A stretch of 64,000 nucleotides of DNA from assembly GCA_947646735.1 (NCBI GenBank), contig CANTFK010000799.1, positions 62,001 to 126,000 of the forward strand, in the 5' to 3' direction. Positions 62,867 through 64,000 of this stretch are shown here, in pieces; within the stretch, counting starts at the first letter, position 1; each line of letters begins with the position of its first letter. The notes beneath the pieces are model-generated. The model was not told where the DNA came from. It did not search any database and saw only the letters and a list, made by a program, of their open reading frames with translations. The translations under genes were made by a program, and so were the position numbers. The DNA comes from Peronospora farinosa (lineage: Eukaryota; Oomycota; Peronosporomycetes; Peronosporales; Peronosporaceae).

Positions 62867-64000
62867 TTTGATTTAAGAATATCCCAAAGGCTTAATAGGA
62901 GCTATTGCGCTACATTTTTTAGGCGGTCAACACGCATTCAAACGATTGACAAGTAATGTAATTGTGTTTGTTTGACAACCCATCTTACCTAAAAGTCTCT
63001 TTGACTTGGGGAGTATACAAGATGTAGCACAGATAACGAACATTGCTGGTACCCGTGTGCATTGTAATACACGTACCGCGTACTTCGGTCGTATCTCGGT
63101 CGTGATAGCTCAAGTAAGAACGGTATGTGTATCGAACTAATCACGAGAGCATTTGGGCTTTTATAATCAGTAAGCGATTGCTTTATGTTTCATAAGTCCG
63201 TCACAAGTCTGTCACCCGTCTGTCACCCGTCTGTCACCCGTCTGTTATTGTTTGTGCATGTTTGTGCATGTTTACAACAAATTCATAGCTAAGATGATGT
63301 AGAGTCTACTACCATACTGTCCGCGCAAGAGGTCGTACAAAGTTTCGTTCCGGCTTTAAGTGACTCGACGCGATCGTTCTGAAGTACACACAGTAGTCTG
63401 TCCAAGCCGGTCACAATAGTTGACCATTTTTTTATGAAGAGGTCAACATCTGACAGCTAAAACTTATGGATGATGACCATTTACATCAACCACTTGCTTG
63501 CAATGATGATACGTCGGTTCACCTCATGTTGCGTATAGTCTTACCAAAAGCCACTTTTGATCATGCCTCTTGAGCTAGCCAAGGTAGAGAGACCGCTGCA
63601 TCAGAATGTACAACCAGATCACACTAACCTTTATAGAGCAACCCTCTGTAAGAAGTATCCTTTGAGCGGCAAACAAGATGTTCATATGCAATCACTGTCT
63701 TGCTGGGTTTTTTCTGAAGTCATAGCGAGAACCGGAATCAGGTGTCGAACCTGACCGTGATCTAACCAATTTGTAAAATATATTGATTAATAAACTGTGT
63801 TGGCATCTTGTACGAGCCCCGCACAAGCCACATTCATGTTCCTTTGCATATAGACGCCTGGTAGCTCCTTTTTACTTGGCGCTGAAGATTGCAGTACTCT
63901 AAAACATATGACCGTATGTAGCACGAGTCATCCTCAATGGCAAGCGCAGCGTGCGAACCGTAAGGGGAGCACCAACCCTGTCACCCCGGGGGGAGAGGAA
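62867..64000. other. Terminal stretch without recognisable gene
   Basis: It contains a short tandem repeat (63207-63245) and no convincing ORF. The last 20 bases (TGTCACCCCGGGGGGAGAGG, 63979-63998) could be the start of another LTR element beyond the edge, which cannot be checked here. Confidence 0.4.
63207..63245. repeat. Short tandem repeat, 11-bp unit
   Basis: The unit GTCTGTCACCC occurs three times, followed by a partial unit. TTTGTGCATG is then repeated twice just downstream. Confidence 0.8.

Noticed and set aside
63735..63775. tRNA-like T-arm on the - strand (TCAGG TTCGACA CCTGA)
   Set aside because: A perfect T-stem and loop are present, but upstream DNA is A/T-rich with no anticodon or D arm and no matching acceptor strand.
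63979..64000. Possible LTR start at the right edge (TGTCACCCCGGGG)
   Set aside because: Only 22 bases are visible; neither the second LTR nor internal sequence can be checked.
1..64000. CRISPR arrays, rRNA genes, bacterial operators or terminators
   Set aside because: No spaced direct-repeat arrays or rRNA sequence were seen, and gene structure is eukaryotic.

Overview
The window comes from an oomycete nuclear genome, most likely Phytophthora or a downy mildew (Peronosporaceae). The support is inferential: long, nearly intron-free host genes, two short introns of about 84-128 bp plus one of 97 bp, small secreted peptides of which one carries an RxLR-type motif, a SKN1/KRE6-type glucan protein of oomycete architecture, and chromodomain Ty3/gypsy elements.

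Positions 1-38,700 are a repeat-rich block. It holds three Ty3/gypsy chromodomain retrotransposons of two diverged families. A1 (1-6375, + strand, cut by the left edge) and A2 (9732-17833, - strand) are one family. B1 (27770-35950, - strand) is the other. A related solo LTR lies at 37205-37804 and LTR scraps elsewhere. Between and around A1 and A2 lies a large inverted duplication (6376-9130 versus 21880-24605). It carries decayed copies of an M13 (neprilysin-type) metallopeptidase gene and the 5' end of an M17 aminopeptidase gene; the only intact M17 gene is at 24421-25797. Two related genes for small secreted peptides (19106 and 36330) sit beside LTR remnants.

The most notable system is in the retrotransposons. 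Each of the three carries a long convergent antisense ORF (aORF, 481, 481 and 588 codons) downstream of pol. It starts next to the 3' LTR and overlaps the chromodomain-coding 3' end of pol by about 580-680 nt. The antisense phase is the same in both families. The aORF is intact in all three copies, although sense pol is broken by stops or frameshifts in all three. The predicted proteins share a core and have basic/nuclear-type and coiled-coil parts. Both families also show a canonical -1 frameshift signal at the gag/pro junction. In B1 the whole body is packed with short perfect inverted repeats, roughly one every 30-60 bp where I read closely.

Positions 38,700-64,000 are an ordinary compact gene block. 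Seven of the eight genes are on the - strand: ISD11/LYRM4-like, SKN1/KRE6-like, a UBR-type N-degron E3 ligase, a pseudokinase-PDZ-LamG protein, a polynucleotide-kinase/2H-phosphoesterase protein, a coiled-coil protein of unknown function, and TAF2. PEX14 on the + strand is divergent from the coiled-coil gene. These are housekeeping functions (Fe-S cluster assembly, wall glucan, protein turnover, signalling, RNA repair, peroxisome import, transcription initiation) with no evident shared pathway.
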